From Oscillospiraceae bacterium (GTDB lineage: Bacteria > Bacillota > Clostridia > Oscillospirales > Ruminococcaceae): 64,000 nucleotides of DNA. The position numbers and the translations under genes were made by a program. Positions 1 through 7,461 of the stretch are shown here, in pieces (the stretch's first letter is position 1; each line of letters opens with the position of its first letter). The notes below the pieces were generated by a model. The model searched no databases. It was not told where the DNA came from and saw only the letters and a program-made list of their open reading frames with translations. The stretch covers positions 434,001 through 498,000 of the forward strand of contig CABIZB010000001.1 of NCBI GenBank assembly GCA_902363145.1, given 5' to 3'.

Positions 1-1
1 C

Positions 2-1621
2 TGGAACGAAGAGGCAAAAGCAGTCGTCTATCATCAGACCGAGCACCGTATGCCATCATCGGCAGATTCAGAATCCGCATTTAATCACCTTATAGAATTT
101 TGTGGATACGACCACATTGAATCTGGTGTATCTCCTTGGGACAATGTTTACACTTGCTTTTCTGAAATGTCTCAGATAGATTGGCAGACAATGATAAGCG
201 AATCGCATATTTGCAATTGGAGTTGGATATCAGATTCCTATGTTGACAGTAAAAGGCTTTTTGCCACCGTATTCTTAGCACTCTTTTCTCAGGAACCGAT
301 GAATACAATGTCCAAAGAAGTTGCCGACTGCGTAAATCGAATCTATCCCGACATCAGAACACACGTTGGTCAAAAGACAAGCCGAATTGCAAATAAGTTG
401 TTCTGTAAATTCGGTTTTGATAAAACCCCAAACTATAACCGTGAGTTTGCAAAGCTTGCGGATAGCATGAATCCGTTTGACGTAGAACGTATTACAGTTC
501 TTTCTGCAAACATCATCGACTTTTTGCTGATGTCAAACGGCAACTCGTGGCGTTCCTGCCATACTATCCTCTCAGGTGGTCCCGATAATTACGGTGGCTG
601 CTATATGGGCGGAACACTTAGCTATGCCAATGATCTCGAATCAATGATATTCTATACTGTCGATAAGGATTATCACGGCACAGATTATTGCTTTGAACCT
701 AAAATTAATCGCCAGATTTTCTTCTGGAGTTATCCTGTGCTCGTACAGGAACGCCTTTACCCGCAGTGTAACGATGACACGGAACAAGGAAAAGCCCTTG
801 TTAAGCAGTACAGAACTGTTGTTGAGGATATCTTTGCAACCTGTCTTAAAACTCCGAATCTTTGGGTCAAGGAGAACCGCAACAGAGCAAGTGTATATAA
901 CCGTGATGATACTTTTATGTACGATGATTGGAATAATTTCCCTAACTACATTGTACATCTGAAAAAGGAAATTGCCGTTTCCGAAAACGAGGTCGAAGAG
1001 GGCAGTGATACTGAAGACTGTGACTTTGATTACGTTATTCGTTCTGCAAAGCATATTGCCGTGGGCGGTACAAGCTATTGCATAAACTGCGGAGCTGAAA
1101 AATGTGAAGATGAATTTGAAGACAGAGATAATTCTCATAACGGTCTTCTTTGTCACAAGTGTCACCCCGATGAGGAAACAGTTTATTGTAATGAATGCGG
1201 TTGTTGCAACGATCGTGATGATATGCACTGCATAGACGGCGAGTGGTATTGTGATAACTGCTGTTTCTATTGCGAATATCATCAGGAATATGAAACAGGC
1301 GATTACACATACGTCGAAAATTATGGCAACGTTTGTGAAAACGGTCTTTATATTGGTGATTTCTGTTGCTGCGATCAGTGTGGGGAGTGGCATTACGCCG
1401 AACCGACTACAACTGTTTATGACAGATACGATGATGAGATCGAAGTCTGTGATGATTGTCTTAAGAAATATTACATACAGTGTGATGACTGCGAAGATTA
1501 TTTCCACCGTGAAAATATATTTTACCTTAATAGCGATTGTTTTTGCGAAGCTTGCTATGACAAGCATATGGAAAATGAGGAAACAGAAGAATCCGAAAGC
1601 TCTGAGGAGGTAACTGCATAA
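2..1621 (+). CDS. Cys-rich zinc-binding-type protein, 5' end cut by window
   Basis: The frame is open to the left edge, and residues encoded before the first ATG (position 50) align with the middle of the next gene (W-N/R-E-E/D-E-A motif), so the true start lies upstream. The central part carries GNSWRSC, a GG-Y/C-GG-LSY stretch and an RQIFFW...ERLYPQ block shared with the downstream paralogue. The C-terminal third has about eight CxxC pairs (CINC, CHKC, CNEC, CDNC, CDQC, CDDC, CDDC, CEAC), which look like serial zinc ribbons, then an acidic tail. Stop and next start overlap as TAATG. Function not recognised; nucleic-acid or protein binding is a guess. Confidence 0.85.
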   Translation, partial: WNEEAKAVVYHQTEHRMPSSADSESAFNHLIEFCGYDHIESGVSPWDNVYTCFSEMSQIDWQTMISESHICNWSWISDSYVDSKRLFATVFLALFSQEPMNTMSKEVADCVNRIYPDIRTHVGQKTSRIANKLFCKFGFDKTPNYNREFAKLADSMNPFDVERITVLSANIIDFLLMSNGNSWRSCHTILSGGPDNYGGCYMGGTLSYANDLESMIFYTVDKDYHGTDYCFEPKINRQIFFWSYPVLVQERLYPQCNDDTEQGKALVKQYRTVVEDIFATCLKTPNLWVKENRNRASVYNRDDTFMYDDWNNFPNYIVHLKKEIAVSENEVEEGSDTEDCDFDYVIRSAKHIAVGGTSYCINCGAEKCEDEFEDRDNSHNGLLCHKCHPDEETVYCNECGCCNDRDDMHCIDGEWYCDNCCFYCEYHQEYETGDYTYVENYGNVCENGLYIGDFCCCDQCGEWHYAEPTTTVYDRYDDEIEVCDDCLKKYYIQCDDCEDYFHRENIFYLNSDCFCEACYDKHMENEETEESESSEEVTA

Positions 1622-2898
1622 TGGTAAACAGCATAACAACAACCGCAGTCAATTATCTCAGAAGCCTCGGAATATCCTGCTCCGAGCTTGGTGTTGCCAA
1701 AAACATAAACGAGTGGAGCAAAAATAAAACTCCGCTTCTTGAGTTACTTCGCAAACACCCTATGTGGCGAGAGGACGAGCTCGCAATCGTTACTACAATA
1801 ACCGAGAAGCGAGAACTTGACAGCAATTACTTTAGTTTCTGCGATGAGATGCGGGCACTGATTTTTGAAAACAGCGATGTTTCATATAACATAATTACAA
1901 AACTGAGAAAGCACATCTTCGATAATCACGGTGGAAACGTCCCCGATGAGTTCAGGATGTTCTTTTCAATGAATAACAATAACGACACTGCTCTCCGATT
2001 TGTAACTCAGTATTGTTTTTCGGAAACTGTTGATGGCGATATCGTGTCCATAATAAATCTGATAGCTCCCGAATTTAAATTCAAGAGCGGTCAAAAATCG
2101 ACACGAATTCTGAACAAAGTCTATGAATACTTTGGTTTTACAAAACACCCGGAGTATAACCGCATTTTCGCAAAGATAAGCGACTGCATATCACCCCGAG
2201 CCTTCAAACGAACTGCGGTTCTCTCAGTCAATCCTATGGATTACCTTACAATGAGCCATGGCAACTCATGGAGCAACTGTATGTGTTTAACTCCAAGCCG
2301 CAATTTCGATGGCTTTGAGTATAAAGGAAAGCACAAAGCAGGTTGTATGTCCTATCTGACTGACGGGGTTTCACTTCTGTTCTACACTCTTGATGATAAG
2401 GACTTCGAGTCAAGAGAATTGTGGAAGATACCGAAGATAACCCGACAAGTGATATTCTATAAGTCGCCCCACATAGTTCACGAAAGAATATACCCAAAGT
2501 CAATAGACTATTGTGAGAGCGACAGCAATCCGTATTTTATATATCGAAACCGTGTCCAGAAAATTCTTTCGGAGTGCGAAGGTGTCCCCGGCTCGTGGAC
2601 ACCAAATCACACAATAATCAAAAGCAACCCCGATACATTTATGTACCCCGACTGGAAGTTTTATACGGTACTTAAATATGATAATCCCGATTTGCCGAAG
2701 CAGAGCAACACAATATCAGTCGGCGGTAGTACATATTGTATAGAATGCGGGGCACAGAAGTACCGCTCAACATCAGATGTTAATGATATAATGTGCAGTT
2801 CACTTTATTGTGATAACTGCGATTCGTCAATTGCAAATGATAATTGTGATGACGATGCCCCCGATGTCGATTCTTATGATGATTATGACCGCTTCTAA
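1621..2898 (+). CDS. Paralogue of preceding Cys-rich protein
   Basis: 425 aa, translationally coupled to the gene before it (shared A of TAATG). It shares with that protein the MSHGNSW-N-C motif, the GCMSYLTDG-LLFYTLDD block, TRQVIFY and HERIYPK, and the CIECG ribbon, but it has only two CxxC pairs at the C-terminus (CIECG, CDNC) rather than eight. The N-terminal 80 residues are helical and show where the truncated upstream copy must start. A tandem duplication followed by loss or gain of zinc ribbons is inferred. Family not recognised. Confidence 0.85.
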   Translation: MVNSITTTAVNYLRSLGISCSELGVAKNINEWSKNKTPLLELLRKHPMWREDELAIVTTITEKRELDSNYFSFCDEMRALIFENSDVSYNIITKLRKHIFDNHGGNVPDEFRMFFSMNNNNDTALRFVTQYCFSETVDGDIVSIINLIAPEFKFKSGQKSTRILNKVYEYFGFTKHPEYNRIFAKISDCISPRAFKRTAVLSVNPMDYLTMSHGNSWSNCMCLTPSRNFDGFEYKGKHKAGCMSYLTDGVSLLFYTLDDKDFESRELWKIPKITRQVIFYKSPHIVHERIYPKSIDYCESDSNPYFIYRNRVQKILSECEGVPGSWTPNHTIIKSNPDTFMYPDWKFYTVLKYDNPDLPKQSNTISVGGSTYCIECGAQKYRSTSDVNDIMCSSLYCDNCDSSIANDNCDDDAPDVDSYDDYDRF

Positions 2899-2920
2899 TC
2901 AAATAATTTAATGGAGGAAA

Positions 2921-4306
2921 ATGACTATGCCTACAACAACAACTACTACAACTACTACTACCACTCCCGCAACCGCAAATATTTCCGCATTTAATACTTT
3001 ATCACCCAAGGTAAAGAAATACGAACCGGAAAAGCACATAAGAAACCTCAATCCCGAAACACCCGATCTCGACAACGTAAATAAGATGATCGAAAAATAT
3101 AATTCTATCATCGGCAGCACAAGAGATTTCAGACCTCTTTCATCTCTGTTTGAAAAGATAATCCGACTTGAGCAGTATGCTCTCAAAGATTTTCTTTACT
3201 CGATACTCGTCGGCTTCGGTTATGATGTTGTCTATGCGGACGGATACTTATTCGCAAAAGGCAATGTTCCCGTAATGATGTGCGCTCATATGGATACTGT
3301 TCATAAGGAACCCGTTCGAGACATTTATATGTCCGATAAGGGTTGTGTCTGGTCTCCACAGGGTATCGGCGGCGATGACAGATGCGGTATCTATACTGCA
3401 CTTATGAGTATCAGAGATGGCATTAAGCCTTACATTCTCTTTACCGAAGACGAAGAGATAGGTTGTGTGGGAGCTGATTACTTCACAGACGATATCCGTA
3501 ATAGCATTATCAATCTCGAAGACATAAACATCAACTTCATAATTGAAGTGGATCGTAAAGGCTCAAACGACAGCGTGTACTATGACTGCGATAATCCCGA
3601 ATTTGAAAAGTTCATTGACACATACGGCTTTAAGACTGCATATGGTTCCTGCTCTGACATCTCATATGTAGCTCCCGCTCTCGGTGTTGCAGCTGTAAAC
3701 TTCAGCAGCGGATATTACAATGCTCATACCACAAGCGAGTATATCGTTCTTGATGAGCTTTATAACGTTATCGAAAGAGTAAATACAATTATCAAGGACG
3801 TAGCCGAGGGTAAAACTGCCAAGTACGAATACATTGAAGCTACATACAGCTACCGAGGTTATGCCAGTAAAAGATACTACGGCTGGGACGGCGATGACGG
3901 ATATGACGACTTCGATTACGGCAGATACTACGGCAAGGACAAGACCGGTAAAACTGTTATCAATTCTTTCCCAGATGATGAAACTGATTATGAAGAAGAT
4001 GAGTCGCTCTGGGACAATATGATAAAGGCAACTCTGCTCTACAACTCTGAATATCTTATGCTTGCAGACGGTTCAATGATTGAAACAGACGGTACTGACG
4101 ATTTCTATATCGGTAAAGATAATAAGATCTACAAGCTTATTGACTATAGTTCCAATGAAGATGAAGATTATGATAAGTTCAATATTATCGTAACTCCAAT
4201 TGACGCAGTTGCCTTTACTAAGAACAATACCATCTGTAGGTATGATGAAACTGAAGCTGAGTACGTGTTCGTCGTCAATGATGAACTTGATTACTACAAA
4301 AAATAA
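2921..4306 (+). CDS. M20/M28-like zinc peptidase
   Basis: 461 aa with a ribosome site GGAGG at 2912. The N-terminus is a run of about eleven threonines encoded by an ACA/ACT microsatellite. The catalytic core shows the di-zinc peptidase order: AHMDT (about residue 122), GGDD, TEDEE, an EVD site and NAHTTSEY with the last metal-binding His. The C-terminal 150 residues are acidic and Tyr-rich and do not belong to the fold. Members of this clan are aminopeptidases or deacylases acting in the cytoplasm; a phage role is unknown. Alternative start at 2927. Metal ligands appear intact, so it is probably active. Confidence 0.8.
   Translation: MTMPTTTTTTTTTTTPATANISAFNTLSPKVKKYEPEKHIRNLNPETPDLDNVNKMIEKYNSIIGSTRDFRPLSSLFEKIIRLEQYALKDFLYSILVGFGYDVVYADGYLFAKGNVPVMMCAHMDTVHKEPVRDIYMSDKGCVWSPQGIGGDDRCGIYTALMSIRDGIKPYILFTEDEEIGCVGADYFTDDIRNSIINLEDININFIIEVDRKGSNDSVYYDCDNPEFEKFIDTYGFKTAYGSCSDISYVAPALGVAAVNFSSGYYNAHTTSEYIVLDELYNVIERVNTIIKDVAEGKTAKYEYIEATYSYRGYASKRYYGWDGDDGYDDFDYGRYYGKDKTGKTVINSFPDDETDYEEDESLWDNMIKATLLYNSEYLMLADGSMIETDGTDDFYIGKDNKIYKLIDYSSNEDEDYDKFNIIVTPIDAVAFTKNNTICRYDETEAEYVFVVNDELDYYKK
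2931..2968 (+). repeat. ACA/ACT trinucleotide microsatellite (poly-Thr)
   Basis: Consecutive ACA and ACT codons encode about eleven Thr residues directly after the start of the peptidase gene. As a triplet repeat it can change length without a frameshift. Confidence 0.8.
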
Positions 4307-4313
4307 AGGAGTG

Positions 4314-4523
4314 ATGCCTACGAAAACAGGGTTTGATAACGGCATCTGCACTGAGTGTGCTTATAACACAAAAGGCAGATGTTCTATCTGTAAGTCGTCT
4401 GTCAAATATATAAAAAGCTGTCCCGAGAATTACAGTTATGAGCTTATGCGGGAGATAGCCGAAGATATCTGCAGGAGGAGGAAAAGAATGCCTCATGGAG
4501 ATGTACTATCAAGGGAGTGGTAA
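4314..4523 (+). CDS. Small four-cysteine zinc-binding-like protein
   Basis: 69 aa; AAAGGAG precedes the ATG at 4314 (GTG at 4311 is an alternative). CTEC and CSICKSS followed by another Cys form a small zinc-knuckle pattern of the type common in short phage proteins (compare the last gene of the window). It follows the peptidase stop by 7 bases and is probably co-transcribed. Function not recognised. Confidence 0.65.
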   Translation: MPTKTGFDNGICTECAYNTKGRCSICKSSVKYIKSCPENYSYELMREIAEDICRRRKRMPHGDVLSREW

Positions 4524-4524
4524 T

Positions 4525-4581
4525 TTGAGTTTTGTAATTGCGATTATTATGCTCATTGTAAATCTTATTGAAACCGAGTAA
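4525..4581 (+). CDS. Possible 18-aa hydrophobic peptide
   Basis: TTG start 8 bases after an AAGGGAG sequence, ending in TAA that overlaps the next ribosome site. The peptide is almost entirely hydrophobic (FVIAIIMLIVNLI), which would span a membrane. It may be a real micro-peptide, a leader or chance. Confidence 0.3.
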   Translation: MSFVIAIIMLIVNLIETE

Positions 4582-4594
4582 GGAGGAAATTATT

Positions 4595-4996
4595 ATGGTA
4601 ACAAAAGAACAGCAGCTCACAGAAGCAATCGAAAGAATGAAAGCACTGAAGCTTCATAAAAACACAATCGCAGACTTAAAGCAGGGGAGAGTAAACGTCA
4701 GCAAGCAGATGGGTGCTCTCTACTGGGCAAATGAAGATGAACAGAAGATAATCGAAAAATTTGAAGCCGAGCACAATGCACTTGTATATCACGCCATTTA
4801 TACCCCGACACATTTCGGGCGCTGCTTTTCTATGCTGTTTGTAAGTCAGTATGAAGAGGAATGGGAAATGGATAACAAGGATATCAAAGCAGGCTACCCT
4901 ATTGCAATGGTTATAAACCTCGACGACGAATGGTGTTCCGATATGGGAAGCATTGGAGTGACACCGATGTTCGGCGGACTGATAAGAACTGCATAA
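4595..4996 (+). CDS. Phage protein of unknown function
   Basis: 133 aa, start chosen at the ATG 6 bases after AAGGAGGAAA; the in-frame upstream TTG lacks such a site. N-terminal half is helical (TEAIERMKALKLHK, IADLKQGRVNVSKQMG), the C-terminal half looks like a small alpha/beta domain. The stop lies within GAACTGCATAA. No family recognised. Confidence 0.75.
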   Translation: MVTKEQQLTEAIERMKALKLHKNTIADLKQGRVNVSKQMGALYWANEDEQKIIEKFEAEHNALVYHAIYTPTHFGRCFSMLFVSQYEEEWEMDNKDIKAGYPIAMVINLDDEWCSDMGSIGVTPMFGGLIRTA

Positions 4997-5010
4997 AAGG
5001 AGGACTGCAA

Positions 5011-5370
5011 ATGAAGTATCTTGAAATAACTCTGCACGATAATGATTTTGGTAGAGAGCTTAACGGTCTCGGACAGTATCTGATAGAACAGATAACAAAT
5101 AACGATGGTGAATTTAATATCAATGACAATTATCCATTGTTTCGTGATGGAATTGTAAAATATCTTTCAGCTGCTTATCAACTTCGCAAAGCGATATGGT
5201 GGGGTAAAGCTGATGATGTTGGAGACGTAGCCGATTATTTTGACTTGCGTTTAAAAATTAGAGTTATCGAAGAAAATGAACTTAAATCTTGGGATAATGC
5301 AGAAATACTTTACGTACCCATCTGTACCCTTAATGATGTTTATCACGGTGTGACATGGGCTATTGTATAA
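5011..5370 (+). CDS. Phage protein of unknown function
   Basis: 119 aa, start at the ATG after AAAAGGAGGACTGC, 14 bases after the previous stop. Begins MKYLEITLHDNDFGREL, a beginning seen in many short Bacillota mobile-element proteins of unknown role. Mixed alpha/beta, no catalytic motif seen. Confidence 0.75.
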   Translation: MKYLEITLHDNDFGRELNGLGQYLIEQITNNDGEFNINDNYPLFRDGIVKYLSAAYQLRKAIWWGKADDVGDVADYFDLRLKIRVIEENELKSWDNAEILYVPICTLNDVYHGVTWAIV

Positions 5371-5390
5371 TTTGAAAGGAGAAAATACCT

Positions 5391-6092
5391 ATGGGACTTG
5401 ATATGTATTTATATGAAGTAAGTAAACCTGATATAGCAGAGGGTTTTAGTTTAACGGAAGATGAGATTTATACCCGAGAAGAAGATGGACTGGTCTTATT
5501 TAACGAAGAGGAATATATTGCATTTCCATATAAAGAGTATTTAGTAAAAGGTGAAATAAAGAAATGGTATATAGAGATCAAGCAGATACTTATAGATGTT
5601 ATGGGTCTTACAAGCGATATGGTTATAACATCTAAATATGGTGGTGTAAAATATTGTGATAATCAAACAGTTAATATGCTATACATAACCATTAAGAAAG
5701 ACTATAAAGTGAAAACAGGCAATTCAACTGTTGTACAGCAAGATGATGGCTTTGCAATAAAATGTAATGTGGAATTAAAGGAAGAGGATGTTGAAACTGC
5801 TACATACAAAGCAGAGGTAATTTTCGAAAATAGTTTCACAGAAAGTGGCGGACGAAAATATAACGGTAAATACATAGTGGAGCAGTATGAGGTGGTTTAT
5901 GTTGTAAATCTTGAAGAGATTTGTTATCAGCGTAAGGGATTGACAGATGCGGGTTGGGATGCACTTCCGGAAAATTGTTCTTATTGTGGAGACGAGAGGG
6001 TAATAGAGACCTTATGTAAGACAGGTGGTTTAAGTGAAGAGTTTTTGGAAAAATGGGAAAATGGCAAGACAGTATTTTGTCCTTGGTGGTAA
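5391..6092 (+). CDS. MGLDMYLY-type phage protein
   Basis: 233 aa with GAAAGGAG before the ATG. The N-terminus MGLDMYLYEV is characteristic of a widespread but uncharacterised phage protein group. Near the C-terminus a CSYCG and later Cys residues could bind metal. Function unknown. Confidence 0.75.
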   Translation: MGLDMYLYEVSKPDIAEGFSLTEDEIYTREEDGLVLFNEEEYIAFPYKEYLVKGEIKKWYIEIKQILIDVMGLTSDMVITSKYGGVKYCDNQTVNMLYITIKKDYKVKTGNSTVVQQDDGFAIKCNVELKEEDVETATYKAEVIFENSFTESGGRKYNGKYIVEQYEVVYVVNLEEICYQRKGLTDAGWDALPENCSYCGDERVIETLCKTGGLSEEFLEKWENGKTVFCPWW

Positions 6093-6107
6093 TAGGAGGC
6101 ATTCAAT

Positions 6108-6164
6108 ATGGTATGCAATAATGAAATTGTTATGGTAGGTACAAAAGGTAAAACACTCTTGTGA
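6108..6164 (+). CDS. Possible 17-aa leader or frameshifted N-terminus
   Basis: ATG 8 bases after AATAGGAGG, encoding MVCNNEIVMVGTKGKTLL, then TGA. The TGA overlaps the GTG start of the next gene. Because the start has the only strong ribosome site here, this is either a coupling leader or the real N-terminus of the following protein separated by a one-base frame change. Confidence 0.4.
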   Translation: MVCNNEIVMVGTKGKTLL

Positions 6165-6736
6165 TTTATAAAGATTACGACTGCGAATCACCGAGAGAAT
6201 GGGACAGTCTCGGACATCTGATTCTCTTTGGAAGAGATACAAGAGCTTACGGAGACAAGCATAACTACAAATCATTTCAGGAGCTGACAACTGCACTTTC
6301 CGGTATCAAAAGAGTTCAGTATCCTGTGTATGCTTACGTACATAGCGGAGTAACATTTTCACTTTCGGATTTTGGCGACAGATGGGACAGCGGAATATGC
6401 GGTCTTATCTATGTCACCTATGATGAGATCGAAAAAGAATACGGAAAGGTTGACGATTCTACAATTGCAACTGCGAAAACAGTTTTGCAGGGCGAAATAG
6501 AGGCACTCAATCAGTATGCGAGCGGCGAGGTGTACGGGTACACCTTGTATGAATTCGATGGGCCATTATACAGCTGTGGCGGTTTTTACGGCAGCGACGG
6601 TATAGAAGATATCCTTGACGAAACCGGGTTCAGTAAGAGCGATATGAAAGAAGTCTATAATAACTATCGCTTCGGCCTCGATAACTATTTTGAGGAAACA
6701 TTTATCAAAACAGTCAAGTGGTCATTAAGACCGTAA
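6161..6736 (+). CDS. PREWDSLG-type conserved phage protein
   Basis: 191 aa from a GTG that overlaps the TGA of the leader ORF. The beginning (IYKDYDCESPREWDSLGH) matches a conserved pattern of phage proteins of the form IYxDxDxxxPREWDNLG, with function unknown. Stop at 6734-6736 is part of the recurring word TAACTGCAAA. No catalytic motif recognised. Confidence 0.75.
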   Translation: MIYKDYDCESPREWDSLGHLILFGRDTRAYGDKHNYKSFQELTTALSGIKRVQYPVYAYVHSGVTFSLSDFGDRWDSGICGLIYVTYDEIEKEYGKVDDSTIATAKTVLQGEIEALNQYASGEVYGYTLYEFDGPLYSCGGFYGSDGIEDILDETGFSKSDMKEVYNNYRFGLDNYFEETFIKTVKWSLRP

Positions 6737-6755
6737 CTGCAAAAGGAGAACGAGA

Positions 6756-6929
6756 ATGAACATAGGTCAGTCATATGAAATAACCAAAAGAATAAAAGTC
6801 CATACGAAACCGCTGGTGACGTGCGACGTTATTCTAACCGGAAAATTTGAAAAGGAAACAAAGATGTTATTCGTTTTCGATAATTTCAAGGTTAGGAAAA
6901 ATGTAATCATATCTATAAAGGAGAAGTGA
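6756..6929 (+). CDS. Small phage protein
   Basis: 57 aa, ATG 6 bases after AAAAGGAGAACG. Basic, beta-rich sequence (MNIGQSYEITKRIKVH...) ending IISIKEK. The next gene starts 7 bases after the stop. No family recognised. Confidence 0.6.
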   Translation: MNIGQSYEITKRIKVHTKPLVTCDVILTGKFEKETKMLFVFDNFKVRKNVIISIKEK

Positions 6930-6935
6930 TAGGTG

Positions 6936-7181
6936 ATGAATCAGATAGGTTATGCTGTAATTATTCGCAGTGCTTATGACGGCATACTTCTTGTTCAGCT
7001 CTGCGATGATTATGATACCGCAGTTGAAGAACTGCAGAGGGCATACTGCCTTGACTTATTGGAATATGACAACCTTCACATACACGTAGATGAAACGTGC
7101 GACGAAAGGGAGAATCTGAAAACAATAAGTCTGACCGACGGTAACATCGTTACATATACAGTAGAGGAGGCTTATAAATGA
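6936..7181 (+). CDS. Small phage protein
   Basis: 81 aa from the ATG at 6936 (in-frame GTG at 6933). The sequence pattern of strand-helix-strand (YAVIIRSAYDGIL...DTAVEELQRAY) suggests a small alpha/beta fold. Overlaps the following gene by ATGA. Unknown function. Confidence 0.65.
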   Translation: MNQIGYAVIIRSAYDGILLVQLCDDYDTAVEELQRAYCLDLLEYDNLHIHVDETCDERENLKTISLTDGNIVTYTVEEAYK

Positions 7182-7345
7182 AGAAGTACAGTGTAACACT
7201 TTTAGTAACTGGATATACAACGCTTCACATCGAAGCTGAAAATAAAGATGCAGCGGTGAAAGCGGCAGAGAAATCATTTTATAATAACTGTAATCTCTAT
7301 CTTGACGATGCAGAAACAGATACTTGGGAGGTGGAAGAAGAATAA
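7178..7345 (+). CDS. DpnD/PcfM-like small protein
   Basis: 55 aa, ATGA overlap with the previous stop and GAGGAGG upstream. The pattern MKKYSVTLLVTGYTTLHIEAENKDAAVKAAEKS fits the DpnD/PcfM small-protein family of phages and plasmids (strand, helix rich in A/E/K, strand); members have no established biochemical role. The family call is by pattern only. Confidence 0.55.
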   Translation: MKKYSVTLLVTGYTTLHIEAENKDAAVKAAEKSFYNNCNLYLDDAETDTWEVEEE

Positions 7346-7461
7346 CTGTATATGATGACAAGGGGACAACATCATGCCGTCATGGAGATGACTGCGAATG
7401 TTATCTGTATGACGATGAACTGATAACTGTAATAAGAATAATCGGAAAGGAGAAGAGATAA
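7324..7461 (+). CDS. Small overlapping ORF, start uncertain
   Basis: The frame from 7324 (TTG) reads to a TAA abutting the reverse transcriptase start and encodes a protein-like sequence (ITVYDDKGTTSCRHGDD, CECYLYDDELITVIR). It has no good start or ribosome site, and overlaps the end of the DpnD-like gene in another frame, so it could be a +1 frameshift extension of that gene. Confidence 0.4.
   Translation: MGGGRRITVYDDKGTTSCRHGDDCECYLYDDELITVIRIIGKEKR

Noticed and set aside
641..1642. 333-aa open frame on the minus strand
   Set aside because: It overlaps the whole of the Cys-rich gene, has no ribosome site and an unnatural Ile/Val/Phe composition expected from reading opposite a coding strand.
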